From Chromobacterium sinusclupearum (GTDB lineage: Bacteria > Pseudomonadota > Gammaproteobacteria > Burkholderiales > Chromobacteriaceae): DNA of 64,000 nucleotides. The notes beneath the pieces were generated by a model, which saw only the letters and a list, made by a program, of their open reading frames with translations, was not told where the DNA came from and did not search any database. The stretch is from NCBI RefSeq assembly GCF_002902845.1, contig NZ_PPTF01000029.1, forward strand, positions 41,365 through 105,364, written 5' to 3'. The position numbers and the translations under genes were made by a program. Below, one piece after another: positions 8,162 to 17,965 of this stretch; positions within the stretch are counted from its first letter, which is position 1; each line of letters begins with the position of its first letter.

Positions 8162-8575
8162 CTAGTGCTGCCGGTCGTATTCGGCCTGCAAGTCCGATAG
8201 CAGAATGTTCAGCGCGTCCGATGAGCGGATCAGCTCGATCAGCGAGATGGCCAGCGAGGCGATCATGCACAGCAGGCTGGCGCCGAAGGTGATTTCCCCA
8301 GTCGCCTGCCAGCCGGTGTAGATCTGAAACATCGCCACGGTGCACAGGAACAGGCTGGCGATGCCCATGAACTGCATCCATTTGATCAGCGTGATGCGGG
8401 TGCGCAGATTGCCGATCTGGCGCAGGATTTTCTGGTCTTTGCTGTCGCGGTACTCTTCGTACAGATTGCGAATGATGCTGGCCAATCCCAGAAAACGGTT
8501 GGTGTAGGCCAGCAGCAGCAGCGAGACGGCAGGAAACAGCAGGGCCGGAGTGGCCAGGTTCAGTGCGGAATGCAT
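8162..8575 (-). CDS. DUF2721-family membrane protein
   Basis: A 137-residue protein with three hydrophobic segments (about residues 10-33, 64-88 and 96-117) and a charged N-R-x-L-G/R-N-L-Y-E-E-Y loop typical of DUF2721. Function is unknown. Its start overlaps the stop of the upstream L,D-transpeptidase gene (TGATG), which suggests coupled translation. Its TAG stop is read from the right-hand CTAG copy of the mobile element. A longer frame to 8686 exists, but its extra residues antiparallel the neighbour and look noncoding. Confidence 0.7.
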   Translation of the reverse strand: MHSALNLATPALLFPAVSLLLLAYTNRFLGLASIIRNLYEEYRDSKDQKILRQIGNLRTRITLIKWMQFMGIASLFLCTVAMFQIYTGWQATGEITFGASLLCMIASLAISLIELIRSSDALNILLSDLQAEYDRQH

Positions 8576-9198
8576 CAGGAATTCTCGTCTATCCATACAT
8601 CGATGCCATTGGGCGCGGCATCGAACAGTTCTATCACATCGTGGTTCTTCATGCGGACACAGCCCAGCGAGCTGGGTTGGCCCCATGGTACATGATCGCC
8701 GGCGCCATGGATGTAAATCGCTCTATCATAGCTGTCGACATTCCCACCTTGATTGCGTCTGGCTTCCTGGCCGCATAGCCATAGGATGCGGGTCAGTATC
8801 CAGTCCTTGTTCGGGTATTGCGCGTGCAGTTCCGGCGTGTATTTCCATGGCGTGACCTGGCGGCGGAAGATGATGGTGTTTTCCGCCGCGCCATCGCCTA
8901 TCTTGTCGCACACCGTATGCCAGCCGCGCGGCGTCTGGTAGCTGCCGGTGGTTTCGCCGACGCCGTTCTTGGCTGTCGAGACTGTATATTCCTTTTGAGT
9001 GAGTCCCCAGCCATCCAGCAGCCGCAGCGTTTGCGACTTTACCCCCACCCAGATCCATGGCGCGCCGTAATGGCGGGCATTAGGATGCGTGGTTTGCAAG
9101 GGGCCATCCGTTTGCGCTTGCAGCATCCATGCCGTGTCGCCTGCGGCATGGCAGGTTAGGGCAAGGCAGGCGATCAGAATGGCGCCCAAGCTTCGCAT
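8575..9198 (-). CDS. L,D-transpeptidase family (YkuD domain) exported protein
   Basis: A 207-residue protein with a signal peptide ending near A18-A19. It carries a C-terminal YkuD catalytic motif: H164 in IHGAGDH, then S177-S178-L-G-C180-V-R182. C180 is the likely nucleophile. Such enzymes cross-link peptidoglycan or attach proteins to it in the periplasm. The cell-wall substrate is not known here. The ATG at 9198 is preceded by GGAGGG with six bases of spacing, so I prefer it to the ATG at 9216. It follows tadA by one base and overlaps the DUF2721 gene, forming a three-gene operon. Confidence 0.83.
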   Translation of the reverse strand: MRSLGAILIACLALTCHAAGDTAWMLQAQTDGPLQTTHPNARHYGAPWIWVGVKSQTLRLLDGWGLTQKEYTVSTAKNGVGETTGSYQTPRGWHTVCDKIGDGAAENTIIFRRQVTPWKYTPELHAQYPNKDWILTRILWLCGQEARRNQGGNVDSYDRAIYIHGAGDHVPWGQPSSLGCVRMKNHDVIELFDAAPNGIDVWIDENS

Positions 9199-9199
9199 A

Positions 9200-9967
<768 letters not shown>

Positions 9968-10169
9968 TCATTATCGCCGGTTTGGCGCGGCTAACCAAAT
10001 CCGGCTAGGCGAGGGCGGATGGGGTGTTTCGGCGTTATGCAGATCATCTTGTGCCAATAGTAGGCTAGGGTAGGCGTATCGCATTTTATTCAGGTTTTAT
10101 CTGGCAGGCTTGGCATACAGAAAGCAGAAAAACGGTCGATATGAGTAGAAAATAGTCGAAAGCCTAACC

Positions 10170-11207
10170 ATGTCCGTGATCACAATTCAGTCCGCCATTG
10201 CAGGCATCGAGCAGTGGCGCAATCGTCTGGTTTCCAGCGGCCGGTCTGTGGCAACGCCCTCGTCCGCGCCCCAGACGGAGGGGGGCGGCCCGGATGCGCA
10301 GCCCTCGCCAGCCGCGCTCATGTCCAGCATCCGCAGCGATTTGCAGAAGTCGCTGAATCAGGGCTGGCAGGATTATATGCAAAAACTCCGGGTCGATCTG
10401 AGCCGCCCGGTCAAGCGGCAAAGCCCCGCGGCGGACCAGATGGATAAACAGCTGCTGAAGCAAAGAGTGGATTCTTTGCGCCAGATGATGATGATGACCC
10501 ACGACAAAGCCGGTTTGCGGGCATTGGCCAGCCAGTTGGCCCAGTTGGCGCGCGAACTGAAGAGCCTGGTTGCCAGCATGACCCAGAATGCCGCGGATCA
10601 GCAGATGGCTGTCAGCGTAGGCGGCGCGGCGGATCAGCCCTCAGCCGATTCGGCAGCCGCATCCGCTCAAGACGCCTCGCCGGAGCAGGATCATGCGGCG
10701 GATGACGCGCAAGCCGCGAGCAGCGCCGAGACGGCCGCTGTTTCATCGGCCGATGCGTCCTCCGACGCATCGTCGGCTTCGGCTGCCGAATCGGCAAGCG
10801 GCAATGTCGCGCCAGGGCAGGCTAGCCAGGCGGATGCGGCGGCAGGATCGTCCGACGCGACTGCGTCGGCCCCGCAGGGCGCTGTCGACCAAGCCGCAGC
10901 CAACACCGCCGATCCGCAAGCGGCACTGCGCAATATGCTGGCTCATGGCAACCCGGTAGCCGCAGATCAGGACATTCAGGAGATGCTGCTCACGCTGAAG
11001 ATGGTCCAGGCCTTCATCAAGCAAATGGCTTTGCAGTTGCAGGGGCAAGAAGACCGGAAGATGAAAGAGGATCAGGAGCAGGCGGGCAAAGCGCTGCAGG
11101 ATGTGGACACCATACTCAAAGGCGGGCCGGAGGCGCTGGCGGCGCTCAGCGGTCAAATGGAAGTGAACGTGAGCGCGCCAGCGGATGCGTCTTCGACTGC
11201 AGTGTGA
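10170..11207 (+). CDS. Hypothetical protein with Ser/Ala-rich central linker
   Basis: I do not recognise this 345-residue protein. Residues 45-145 are predicted helical, rich in Q, K, R and M, with a methionine run (RQMMMMTHD). Residues of about 150-245 are an A/S/D/Q low-complexity stretch, and residues 250-325 form a second amphipathic helical part. There is no signal peptide or membrane segment. Long low-complexity linkers between helical ends suggest a structural or secreted-effector-like protein, but nothing nearby supports a type III role. The ATG at 10170 has no clear ribosome-binding site. The flanking 9935-10169 holds no gene. Confidence 0.6.
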   Translation: MSVITIQSAIAGIEQWRNRLVSSGRSVATPSSAPQTEGGGPDAQPSPAALMSSIRSDLQKSLNQGWQDYMQKLRVDLSRPVKRQSPAADQMDKQLLKQRVDSLRQMMMMTHDKAGLRALASQLAQLARELKSLVASMTQNAADQQMAVSVGGAADQPSADSAAASAQDASPEQDHAADDAQAASSAETAAVSSADASSDASSASAAESASGNVAPGQASQADAAAGSSDATASAPQGAVDQAAANTADPQAALRNMLAHGNPVAADQDIQEMLLTLKMVQAFIKQMALQLQGQEDRKMKEDQEQAGKALQDVDTILKGGPEALAALSGQMEVNVSAPADASSTAV

Positions 11208-11233
11208 GAGTGAGGAGCAGGCCGCGTATGTGG

Positions 11234-11506
11234 TCAGTGCCGCAGGGCGCGGCGCAGCAGCCGCCAAACAGCCAGTAAAGCCGCGCCGCTTTTCAGCCAA
11301 CGGCCTAATTTGTCGCTTGGCATCAGCTTGCCCAAGAGGTCAAAGGCCGAGCCTAAGCCGCCGGGCGCGCGCCAGAATGCAAGGCCATCGCAAGCCCATT
11401 GCAGCGGCCCTGTCAGCTTTTGTTGCTCCAGCCGCAGCTTGACGCGCAAGGCCTCGCCCTTCATCACCAGCAGCTGCTTCTTCAAGGCGCGGTCTTGCGG
11501 CGTCAT
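11234..11506 (-). CDS. YqjK-like small protein
   Basis: A 90-residue basic protein whose C-terminus (KSGAALLAVWRLLRRALRH) resembles the hydrophobic end of E. coli YqjK. It is the third gene of a yqjD-yqjE-yqjK-like operon. Its start codon overlaps the stop of the preceding gene (ATGA at 11503-11506), indicating coupled translation. Function is unknown. The longer frame to 11725 is only antiparallel to the upstream gene. Confidence 0.65.
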   Translation of the reverse strand: MTPQDRALKKQLLVMKGEALRVKLRLEQQKLTGPLQWACDGLAFWRAPGGLGSAFDLLGKLMPSDKLGRWLKSGAALLAVWRLLRRALRH

Positions 11507-11895
11507 GGCTTGTCTCCGCCGGGCCCTAATGCGGCCCAATCCTTGCGCATTTCTTCCAGCGTGGCGGCGAACGGGGCCGCTTGATGCCGCATCTTGCGCC
11601 GCAATCCCAGCAACAGCATCGCACCGGCGCCGCAGAACAGCAGCGCCAGGCCCGCCATCACTGCCAGCCGCCACGGCGCCGGCGTCAAGGCCCACAAGGC
11701 CAGTACGGCGGCGATCAGCCCGCATCCCAGCAGCACCAGTCCCAGCATGCCTTGCAGCAGGTTGCCGACGACGTCATCCTTCAGCTCCTGCGCCTCCAGG
11801 GACAGCAGTTCGGCGCGCGTCAGCAGCAAAGAGACGATGCCATTGACGAAGGAGCGCAAGGTGCCGGGGCGGGGTTGGCGGGACGGATCGGACAT
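11503..11895 (-). CDS. YqjE-like holin-superfamily membrane protein
   Basis: A 130-residue protein with two membrane segments (about 49-72 and 76-98) separated by a short turn. An N-terminal helix carries the L-L-S-L-E-A-Q-E pattern common to YqjE/holin superfamily III proteins. In E. coli, yqjE lies between yqjD and yqjK in a stress-induced operon, and the same order holds here. The start at 11895 lies five bases after the end of the yqjD-like gene. A role in phage lysis is unlikely because no phage genes are nearby. Confidence 0.7.
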   Translation of the reverse strand: MSDPSRQPRPGTLRSFVNGIVSLLLTRAELLSLEAQELKDDVVGNLLQGMLGLVLLGCGLIAAVLALWALTPAPWRLAVMAGLALLFCGAGAMLLLGLRRKMRHQAAPFAATLEEMRKDWAALGPGGDKP

Positions 11896-11900
11896 ATCGA

Positions 11901-12215
11901 TCAGCGGCGGGATACCAGCATGCCCAGCAGGAAGGCGACGCCGGCTGCGATGCCGATGGACTTCCACGGGTTTTCATGCACGTAATCGTCGGTGACCTTG
12001 GCCGCTTCCTTGGCCTTGCCTACGACGACCTGTTCGGCGTCGCGCAGCTTGATTTTGGCTGTGCCGAGCTTCTCGGCCAGACGCTTGCGCAGCTCTTTGC
12101 TGTGCGCGCTGCCGTCGTCGACGGTTGCGTCAATCAGTTCTTCGGTGCTGGCCAAAACTTGGCGTACGTCATCCAGCAGCTGTTCTTTTTCCTTGGCGAT
12201 GGTGGCATTGGACAT
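11901..12215 (-). CDS. DUF883 (YqjD/ElaB) membrane-anchored stress protein
   Basis: A 104-residue protein with a long amphipathic helix (about 5-75), the signature E-N-P-W-K-S (near residue 81), one C-terminal membrane segment and the end VSRR. This is the ElaB/YqjD layout. In E. coli these proteins anchor ribosomes to the inner membrane in stationary phase. AGGAGG stands five bases before the ATG at 12215, and it heads a three-gene operon. A 16-bp palindrome lies further upstream at 12308. Confidence 0.83.
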   Translation of the reverse strand: MSNATIAKEKEQLLDDVRQVLASTEELIDATVDDGSAHSKELRKRLAEKLGTAKIKLRDAEQVVVGKAKEAAKVTDDYVHENPWKSIGIAAGVAFLLGMLVSRR

Positions 12216-12307
12216 GGCAACCTCCTGACAGTGGTGAATGGAACCGACTCGAAACGCAGACATGGCATGGCGCAAAGCATAGCCTGCGCCAACCCACGCT
12301 AACAGCC

Positions 12308-12323
12308 TGACGCGGCCGCGTCA
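12308..12323. promoter_or_regulatory. 16-bp perfect palindrome
   Basis: TGACGCGGCCGCGTCA is exactly self-complementary. It lies between the MHS transporter end and the yqjD-like operon start, both on the minus strand. Without a T-run it is not a clear terminator and may be an operator for the yqjD operon. Confidence 0.35.
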
Positions 12324-12342
12324 AACCATGTGGTCAAACGCT

Positions 12343-13647
12343 TCATCCGCGTTGGTAGAGCGCCTCGTCCAGCAAAGGTTCCCGCGCCGGGCGCGCGCTG
12401 CGGGCGCAGAAAATTCCCACCAGCGCCACCGCAGCGCAATACAGCACGCAAATCCAGTGATTCCACGGCATGGCGGCGATCAGCAACAGCGGCGTCACGC
12501 TGGCCCAGATCGAGTAGGCGATGTTGTAGGTGAATGAAATGCCGGAAACGCGCACATCGGCCGGGTACATGCCCACCATGATGGACGGCACCACGCCGAC
12601 AATCCCGCAGCACAGCCCGGCAAAAGCGTAGGCCAGGCTTGGCCAGGCCCAGCCGCCGATCAGGCTGCCGTACAGGACGGCCACGCCTACCGGTAGCAGC
12701 GCGCTGTACAGGATCAGGCTGCGGCGCTGGCCGATGCGGTCGCATACCCGGCCAGCGATCACGCAGCCGATATTGAGGAACACGATGCCCACGCTGCTCA
12801 GGGCAAAGGCGTGGTCGGCATGCATGCCGAAGCGTTGCTGCAACAGCGTGGGCGTCACCACCACCAGCACCACCACCGCCGAGGTCAGCACGCAGGTCAG
12901 CGCGGCGGCCGGCAGCAGGGTGGCTTTGTGGCGGCGCAACACATCCAGCAGCGGATAGGCGGCGCGCTCGGCCTGGCGCTCGCGCATGGCCAGGAACACC
13001 GGCGTCTCGCTCAGCCAGCGGCGCAGCCAGACGCCGATCAGCCCAAACGGGCCACCAAGCAAAAAGGGAATGCGCCAGCCGTAATCCAGCATTTCCTGCG
13101 GCGTGAACACGCGGGCCAGAAAGGTGGCGGTCAGCGCACCCAGCAGATAGCCGAAGGTCAGCCCGGCCTGCAATACGCCCAGCGCGTAGCCGCGATGGCG
13201 CAGCGGCGCGTGCTCGGCGACGAAGGACCAGGCGCTGGGCACCTCGCCGCCTACTGCCGCGCCCTGCAGAATGCGCAGCGACAACAGGATCAGCGGAGCG
13301 AGGATGCCGATGTCGGCGTAGGTGGGCATCAGGCCGATGAGCAGACAGGGGCCGGCCATCAGCAGGATGGTCAGGCTGAACACCTGCTTGCGGCCCAGCA
13401 CGTCGGCGAAGTGCGCCATCAGGATGCCGCCCATCGGCCGCGCCAGGTAGCCGGTGGCGAAGATGCCGAAGGTTTGCAGCAGGCGCAGCCATTCCGGCAT
13501 GTCTGGCGGGAAGAACAGCTTGCTCAGCGTGGTGGCGAAGAAGGCGAAGATGATGAAATCGTAGATTTCCAGCGCGCCGCCCAGCGCGGCCAGACCCAGG
13601 GTCTTGTAGTCGGTGCGGGTGAGCGGTGTGGATTGGTTTGTGTTCAT
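12343..13647 (-). CDS. MFS transporter, metabolite:H+ symporter (MHS) family
   Basis: A 434-residue inner-membrane protein with about twelve helices. The family pattern G-x-L-E-x-Y-D-F appears near residue 28, and the loop 2-3 motif is ARPMGGILMAHFADVLGRKQVF. The second-half repeat is GRVCDRIGQRRSL. This is typical of MHS symporters such as ProP, ShiA and KgtP, which take up osmolytes or organic acids with H+. The substrate is unknown. The ATG at 13647 is used; a TTG at 13653 is an alternative. A complete second reading frame on the same strand spans the gene but is an overlap artefact. Confidence 0.85.
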   Translation of the reverse strand: MNTNQSTPLTRTDYKTLGLAALGGALEIYDFIIFAFFATTLSKLFFPPDMPEWLRLLQTFGIFATGYLARPMGGILMAHFADVLGRKQVFSLTILLMAGPCLLIGLMPTYADIGILAPLILLSLRILQGAAVGGEVPSAWSFVAEHAPLRHRGYALGVLQAGLTFGYLLGALTATFLARVFTPQEMLDYGWRIPFLLGGPFGLIGVWLRRWLSETPVFLAMRERQAERAAYPLLDVLRRHKATLLPAAALTCVLTSAVVVLVVVTPTLLQQRFGMHADHAFALSSVGIVFLNIGCVIAGRVCDRIGQRRSLILYSALLPVGVAVLYGSLIGGWAWPSLAYAFAGLCCGIVGVVPSIMVGMYPADVRVSGISFTYNIAYSIWASVTPLLLIAAMPWNHWICVLYCAAVALVGIFCARSARPAREPLLDEALYQRG

Positions 13648-13812
13648 GGTCAATCACGAGGTGCCGGGGCTGTGGGTCAGCCCGCTGTAATCATGAATGA
13701 AGCCCGCGCGGCGTGTTCGAGCAGGCTCCCTGGAGCCGCTGGCGGCCCCGCAAGGCCGCCAGTGTAGCGCGGTTGGTGGCATTTGCGGTAGGTAAGGTTG
13801 CCTTGACCCGAT

Positions 13813-13839
13813 TTTCATATGAAATATGAATATTTTCAA
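13813..13839 (-). promoter_or_regulatory. Palindrome and possible promoter for the MHS transporter
   Basis: TTTCATATGAAA (13813-13824) is a perfect 12-base palindrome. On the minus strand a TTGAAA box lies just upstream of it, so the palindrome would overlap the -10 region and could act as an operator. The -10 box itself is weak. Confidence 0.3.
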
Positions 13840-14100
13840 GGCGGCGCAGGGCAAAGGAATGGCGTGGCGCTTCAGTTCAAGACAACGGACTCGCCGCGGA
13901 CGAGCCAGTGCATTTCGACGCAGCAGTTTAAGCGTCTGCGCCTAGCTGCTTGCCATTCAGGCAGAGTCGCGGACCAAACCTGGCAGAAATTCCGAGCCAA
14001 GGCCCGCCGATGCAGACCGATATGGGACCGGTGAAGGGGATGTGGGATGGTTTTTTTAATCATTTTTGCCGGTAATGAGTCGCTACGACATCTTGTCAAG

Positions 14101-14126
14101 AAAAAAGGCCAGCCGCTTGGCTGACC
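14101..14126 (-). terminator. Intrinsic terminator after the FAD monooxygenase
   Basis: Read on the minus strand, GGTCAGCC pairs with GGCTGGCC (one mismatch) around AAGC and is followed by six T. Confidence 0.85.
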
Positions 14127-14218
14127 CCTTTTGATTTCAAATGATTGGGTAGGATCAATGAAAAATCAGAATCTTATCATTCTCCGCTCAGTCCTTCGGT
14201 TTTCGAGGCCCATCGTTT

Positions 14219-15817
14219 TCATGGCGTTGCTGCGCCAAGATGATTTGCTTGTCGCTGCAGGATCTGAGCGATAGCCTCACTCAATTGTTCTTCACAATCG
14301 GTATCTCCGCCGCTGGATCGCCAAGCGACGATGGCATCAGGCCGCACAAGCAGCGCGCCGTTGGAGGCAATGTCAAATGTCGCTGCGAAATTCTTTTCTG
14401 CTGGAAATACGAGATCGCCTGCGCGAATCAATTGGATGCTGACACCCAGGCGCAGGGACACGCGCCGCGCGGATTCAAGCCAATACGGGTTGGCGCTGAC
14501 GAGCGTAAGCCGCTGAGTGAACAGGTCGATGGTAGAGATGCGTTTACTGTTCAGGTCGATCCAGACGTGTGGAACGCGTGTGCCCGGTTGTCCTGACCAT
14601 TCGTCAGGCCGAGCGGCGGGGGGCAGGTCATCTCCGCCCCCGATGATTGCCTTGGAGTTGATCCGCTGCCCGAGCTCCATGGCTTCGGCGCCGTAAAGCA
14701 CCTCGCCCGCCAATGCGCCACCTGCCCAGGTTAGGTAGTCCGGGCGGGCAAAGGTTTGCTGATGCCGCAACCAGCCGATGGGCTGACGCTCGGCGCTATA
14801 GGAATCCAGTAAACCAGTCTCTGCCTCACCATCCAGCACCATCTGCAGCTTCCAGGCTAGGTTATAAGCATCGTCGATTCCTGTGTTTGCGCCAAAGCCG
14901 GCGCGGGTGGGCGGCAACTGATGCGCAGCATCGCCGACGAGAAAGACTCGCCCTTCGGAATAACGTTCAGCGATACGCCCGGCCATCTCCCAGCGACCGG
15001 TGGTAATGAGTTCGATGGGCATGTCACGACCTAAAGCGCGCCGAATTGCCTCGCACAATTCCTCTTCGGAGCGTTCGGAGTCGTCACTGAACATCAGCAC
15101 CCAACGGCCGTCAGGGTAGTTCGTCAGAAAGGCCCTGAAGTCAGCTTGTTCAATCTCGAACTGCACTACACCTTGATCGAGATAGGACTTGGCCTCAGCA
15201 CAGTGGAACAGGACGCTGCGGATAGTCCGCAAATGGCCAACGCCATGTCGCTGGATGCCAAGTCGCTCGCGTACGGGGCTGTCGGCACCATCAGCCGCGA
15301 TCATATAGTCGGCGGTAATGTCGGTGGTCTCTCCGGTGACGCGATCTTTGACGCAGGCAGTTACGCCACTGGCAGTCTGGGAGAAAGACACCATCTCGAC
15401 ACCCTGCCTGAGGTCCACGCCGCGTTCCACGGCCGCAGAGCGCAAGATCGGCTCAAGCAGGTCCTGCGCAATGGCGACCCCTTTGCAAGGAGAGCTGAGG
15501 CTGATGTCGGACTCGTTCTCACCGGGAGTCCACGCCGTCTCTTCCAGCCAGTTGCCTGTCAGACTCGCGACCCGTGCACGGCGGGGCCGGCTGTGGCTTC
15601 CGATTTGTGGTATACGCTCACCGATTCCGATCGCGCGGAAGTGTTCCATCGTTAGTTCCGTAAAGCCGACGGCTCGCGGATGTGTGGAGCTGCCGAAGTG
15701 TTTTTCAACAAGGACGGTTTTTACGCCACGCGAAGCGAGAAACAGTGCGGCAGATAGGCCAACGAGGCTACCGCCCACGATGAGAACCGGGTTAGGAGAT
15801 GAGGAAGGTGAGGTCAT
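14219..15817 (-). CDS. FAD-dependent aromatic monooxygenase
   Basis: This 532-residue protein belongs to the UbiH/PheA-like flavoprotein hydroxylases. The N-terminal FAD motif is VGGSLVGLSAA with E at the end of strand 2 (LVEKH). The DG motif is D-G-A-D-S-P, and the second FAD motif is GRVFLVGDAAHQLPP followed by G-x-N-x-G-I-D-D-A. The length and the C-terminal thioredoxin-like part fit polyketide or antibiotic hydroxylases (TcmG/PgaE type). The substrate is unknown and no biosynthetic cluster surrounds it. Its GC content is visibly lower than its neighbours, so transfer is plausible. ATG 15817 was chosen because upstream sequence is not conserved-looking. Confidence 0.82.
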   Translation of the reverse strand: MTSPSSSPNPVLIVGGSLVGLSAALFLASRGVKTVLVEKHFGSSTHPRAVGFTELTMEHFRAIGIGERIPQIGSHSRPRRARVASLTGNWLEETAWTPGENESDISLSSPCKGVAIAQDLLEPILRSAAVERGVDLRQGVEMVSFSQTASGVTACVKDRVTGETTDITADYMIAADGADSPVRERLGIQRHGVGHLRTIRSVLFHCAEAKSYLDQGVVQFEIEQADFRAFLTNYPDGRWVLMFSDDSERSEEELCEAIRRALGRDMPIELITTGRWEMAGRIAERYSEGRVFLVGDAAHQLPPTRAGFGANTGIDDAYNLAWKLQMVLDGEAETGLLDSYSAERQPIGWLRHQQTFARPDYLTWAGGALAGEVLYGAEAMELGQRINSKAIIGGGDDLPPAARPDEWSGQPGTRVPHVWIDLNSKRISTIDLFTQRLTLVSANPYWLESARRVSLRLGVSIQLIRAGDLVFPAEKNFAATFDIASNGALLVRPDAIVAWRSSGGDTDCEEQLSEAIAQILQRQANHLGAATP

Positions 15818-16210
15818 GATGTACGTCCACTTTGCGAATGCCGGAATCGGCGACTTGGACGTTACCGCTGGCCAGTCAAAAGGGTGCCGTAAAAGCATCC
15901 ACAAGCGTACGAACAGGGGAGTCGTTCATGGCGCACAGACAGGCAAGCGGTGCAGTCCGCTTAGCTGTCGTGGTCCGCGGCCCGTCAGGGCTGGATTGAG
16001 ACTGCTGGAGAAGCAGCTGACCGGGGCTCACCACGTCCGGCCCACCATTTTCGACCGCGCAAGTCTAGCAAGGTTTGAGATTTCGCGTCAAAGCCTCAGG
16101 TTTGCGAAATGACCTTCGGAAAAATCTGGCCACACGCCCGCTATGCTGCGCTGCAGCCATCTCGCTTCATGGTATTGGATCGAAACAGCTTCAATGTACG
16201 CAGCAATGCC
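15818..16210. other. Noncoding interval before the FAD monooxygenase
   Basis: Between the monooxygenase start and the guaA terminator there is about 390 bp with no credible gene. A minus-strand peptide of 17 codons starts at 15930 (MNDSPVRTLV) and ends before the monooxygenase; it may be chance or a gene remnant. I see no clear promoter. Confidence 0.3.
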
Positions 16211-16213
16211 ATG

Positions 16214-16256
16214 AAAAATGCCATTGATGATGTGGAATCAATCATCAATGGCATTT
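16214..16256 (-). terminator. Strong terminator after guaA
   Basis: A 16-bp perfect stem (16216-16231 with 16241-16256) has a nine-base loop and is followed on the minus strand by TTT beyond the stem. It lies 36 bases after the guaA stop. Confidence 0.8.
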
Positions 16257-16292
16257 AATACAACTGATAAAATCAATTAATTAAAATTTCCT

Positions 16293-17870
16293 TCATTCCC
16301 ACTCAATCGTCGCCGGCGGCTTGCCGCTGACGTCGTAAACCACGCGGTTGATGCCCTTCACCTCATTGATGATGCGATTCGAGGCGCGGCCCAGCAGGCT
16401 GTAGGGCAGCTCGGCCCAGTGCGCGGTCATGAAGTCGCTGGTCACCACGGCGCGCAGCGCCACCACGTAGTCGTAGGTGCGGCCGTCGCCCATCACGCCG
16501 ACGGACTTCACCGGCAGGAACACGGCGAAGGCCTGGCTGGTCAGTTCGTACCAGTTCTTGCCGGTTTTCTCGTCCACGGTGTTGCGCAATTCTTCGATGA
16601 AGATGGCATCGGCCTGGCGCAGCAGGTCGGCGTATTCCTTCTTCACTTCGCCCAGGATGCGCACGCCCAGGCCCGGACCCGGGAACGGGTGGCGGTAGAC
16701 CATGTCGTGCGGCAGGCCCAGGGCTACGCCCAGCTGGCGCACTTCGTCCTTGAACAGCTCGCGCAGCGGCTCCAGAAGCTTCAGGTTCATGTCTTCCGGC
16801 AGGCCGCCCACATTGTGGTGGCTCTTGATGGTGTGCGCCTTCTTGGTCTTGGCGCCGGCGGATTCGATCACGTCCGGGTAGATGGTGCCCTGGGCCAGCC
16901 ACTTGGCGTTGGTCAGTTTGCCGGATTCGCGGTCGAACACTTCGATGAATTCCGCGCCGATGATCTTGCGCTTTTTCTCCGGGTCGGACTCGCCGGCCAG
17001 CTTGGCCATGAAATCGTCCTCAGCCTGCACGTGCACCACTTTGACGCCCAGGTTCTGGGCGAACATTTCCATCACCATCTTGCCTTCGTTCAGGCGCAAG
17101 AGGCCGTGGTCGACGAAAACGCAGGTCAGCTGATTGCCGATGGCGCGGTGGATCAGCGCGGCGGCCACGGAAGAATCCACGCCGCCGGACAGGCCGAGGA
17201 TGACTTCCTCGTCGCCGACTTGCTCGCGGATCTTCTTCACGGCTTCGTCGATGTAGTTGGGCATGGTCCAGCTGGGTTTGCAGCCGGCGATGTGCAGCAC
17301 GAAGCGGTGGATCATCTCGGTGCCGCGTTTGGTGTGCGTCACTTCCGGGTGGAACTGCACGCCGTAGAAGCCGCGGGCCTCGTCCGCCATGGCCGCGTAC
17401 GGGCAGGACGGGGTTTCGGCGATGACCTGGAAGCCGGCCGGCAGCGCGGTGACTTTGTCGCCGTGGCTCATCCAGACGTCGAGGAAGCCGTTGCCGGCGT
17501 CATCGATCTGGTCTTGCAGGCCTTCCAGCAGCTTGGAGTGGTGGCGCGCCTTGATCTGGGCGTAGCCGAACTCGCGCTTGTCGCCGCTTTCCACTTTGCC
17601 GCCCAGGGTCTGGGCCATGAACTGCATGCCGTAGCAGATGCCCAGCACCGGCACGCCCAGCTCGAACAGCTTGGGATCGGCTTGGTAGTCGGACTCGTAC
17701 ACCGAGTTGGGGCCGCCGGACAAGATGATGGCCTTGGGCGCGAAAGCCTGGATCTCTTCGATGGGCATGTCGAAAGAATGAAGCTCACAGTAGACGTGAG
17801 CTTCGCGTACGCGGCGGGCGATCAGCTGGGTGACCTGGGAGCCGAAGTCGAGAATGAGGATCTTGTCCAT
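16293..17870 (-). CDS. guaA: GMP synthase (glutamine-hydrolysing)
   Basis: A 525-residue two-domain enzyme that makes GMP from XMP, ATP and glutamine. The N-terminal class I glutamine amidotransferase domain has the nucleophile in G-I-C-Y-G-M-Q (near residue 80), and H/E in FHPEVTHT. The ATP-pyrophosphatase domain has the P-loop LSGGVDSS. The C-terminal dimerisation domain ends in the typical [17 protein letters not shown] precedes the ATG. The gene is not next to guaB here and has its own terminator. Confidence 0.97.
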   Translation of the reverse strand: MDKILILDFGSQVTQLIARRVREAHVYCELHSFDMPIEEIQAFAPKAIILSGGPNSVYESDYQADPKLFELGVPVLGICYGMQFMAQTLGGKVESGDKREFGYAQIKARHHSKLLEGLQDQIDDAGNGFLDVWMSHGDKVTALPAGFQVIAETPSCPYAAMADEARGFYGVQFHPEVTHTKRGTEMIHRFVLHIAGCKPSWTMPNYIDEAVKKIREQVGDEEVILGLSGGVDSSVAAALIHRAIGNQLTCVFVDHGLLRLNEGKMVMEMFAQNLGVKVVHVQAEDDFMAKLAGESDPEKKRKIIGAEFIEVFDRESGKLTNAKWLAQGTIYPDVIESAGAKTKKAHTIKSHHNVGGLPEDMNLKLLEPLRELFKDEVRQLGVALGLPHDMVYRHPFPGPGLGVRILGEVKKEYADLLRQADAIFIEELRNTVDEKTGKNWYELTSQAFAVFLPVKSVGVMGDGRTYDYVVALRAVVTSDFMTAHWAELPYSLLGRASNRIINEVKGINRVVYDVSGKPPATIEWE

Positions 17871-17965
17871 GCCTATCCTTGAAATGTAAAGCAGACCGTT
17901 AAGGCCATTATCGTCAATGCTGTAAATAATTCTGCGGTTTCAGGGCGTCAGACGCCGGGTTCCGC

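Larger units (their letters stand above)
13648..14218. other. Noncoding interval upstream of the MHS transporter
   Basis: This 570-bp stretch carries a palindrome near 13813, an AT-rich promoter-like zone and a minus-strand terminator at 14101. I find no gene or recognisable gene remnant between 13840 and 14100. Confidence 0.4.

Noticed and set aside
10080..10169. Sigma-54 promoter (TGGC and GC boxes) before the Ser/Ala-rich gene
   Set aside because: The two boxes are two bases too close for a real -24/-12 element.
10620..10920. Repetitive stretch suggesting a CRISPR or tandem repeat
   Set aside because: The bases are Ala/Ser codon variation in a coding linker, with no regular unit.
12299..13657. 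452-codon frame on the same strand as the MHS transporter
   Set aside because: It is the alternate frame of a clear transporter and has R/P/A-rich content without a domain.
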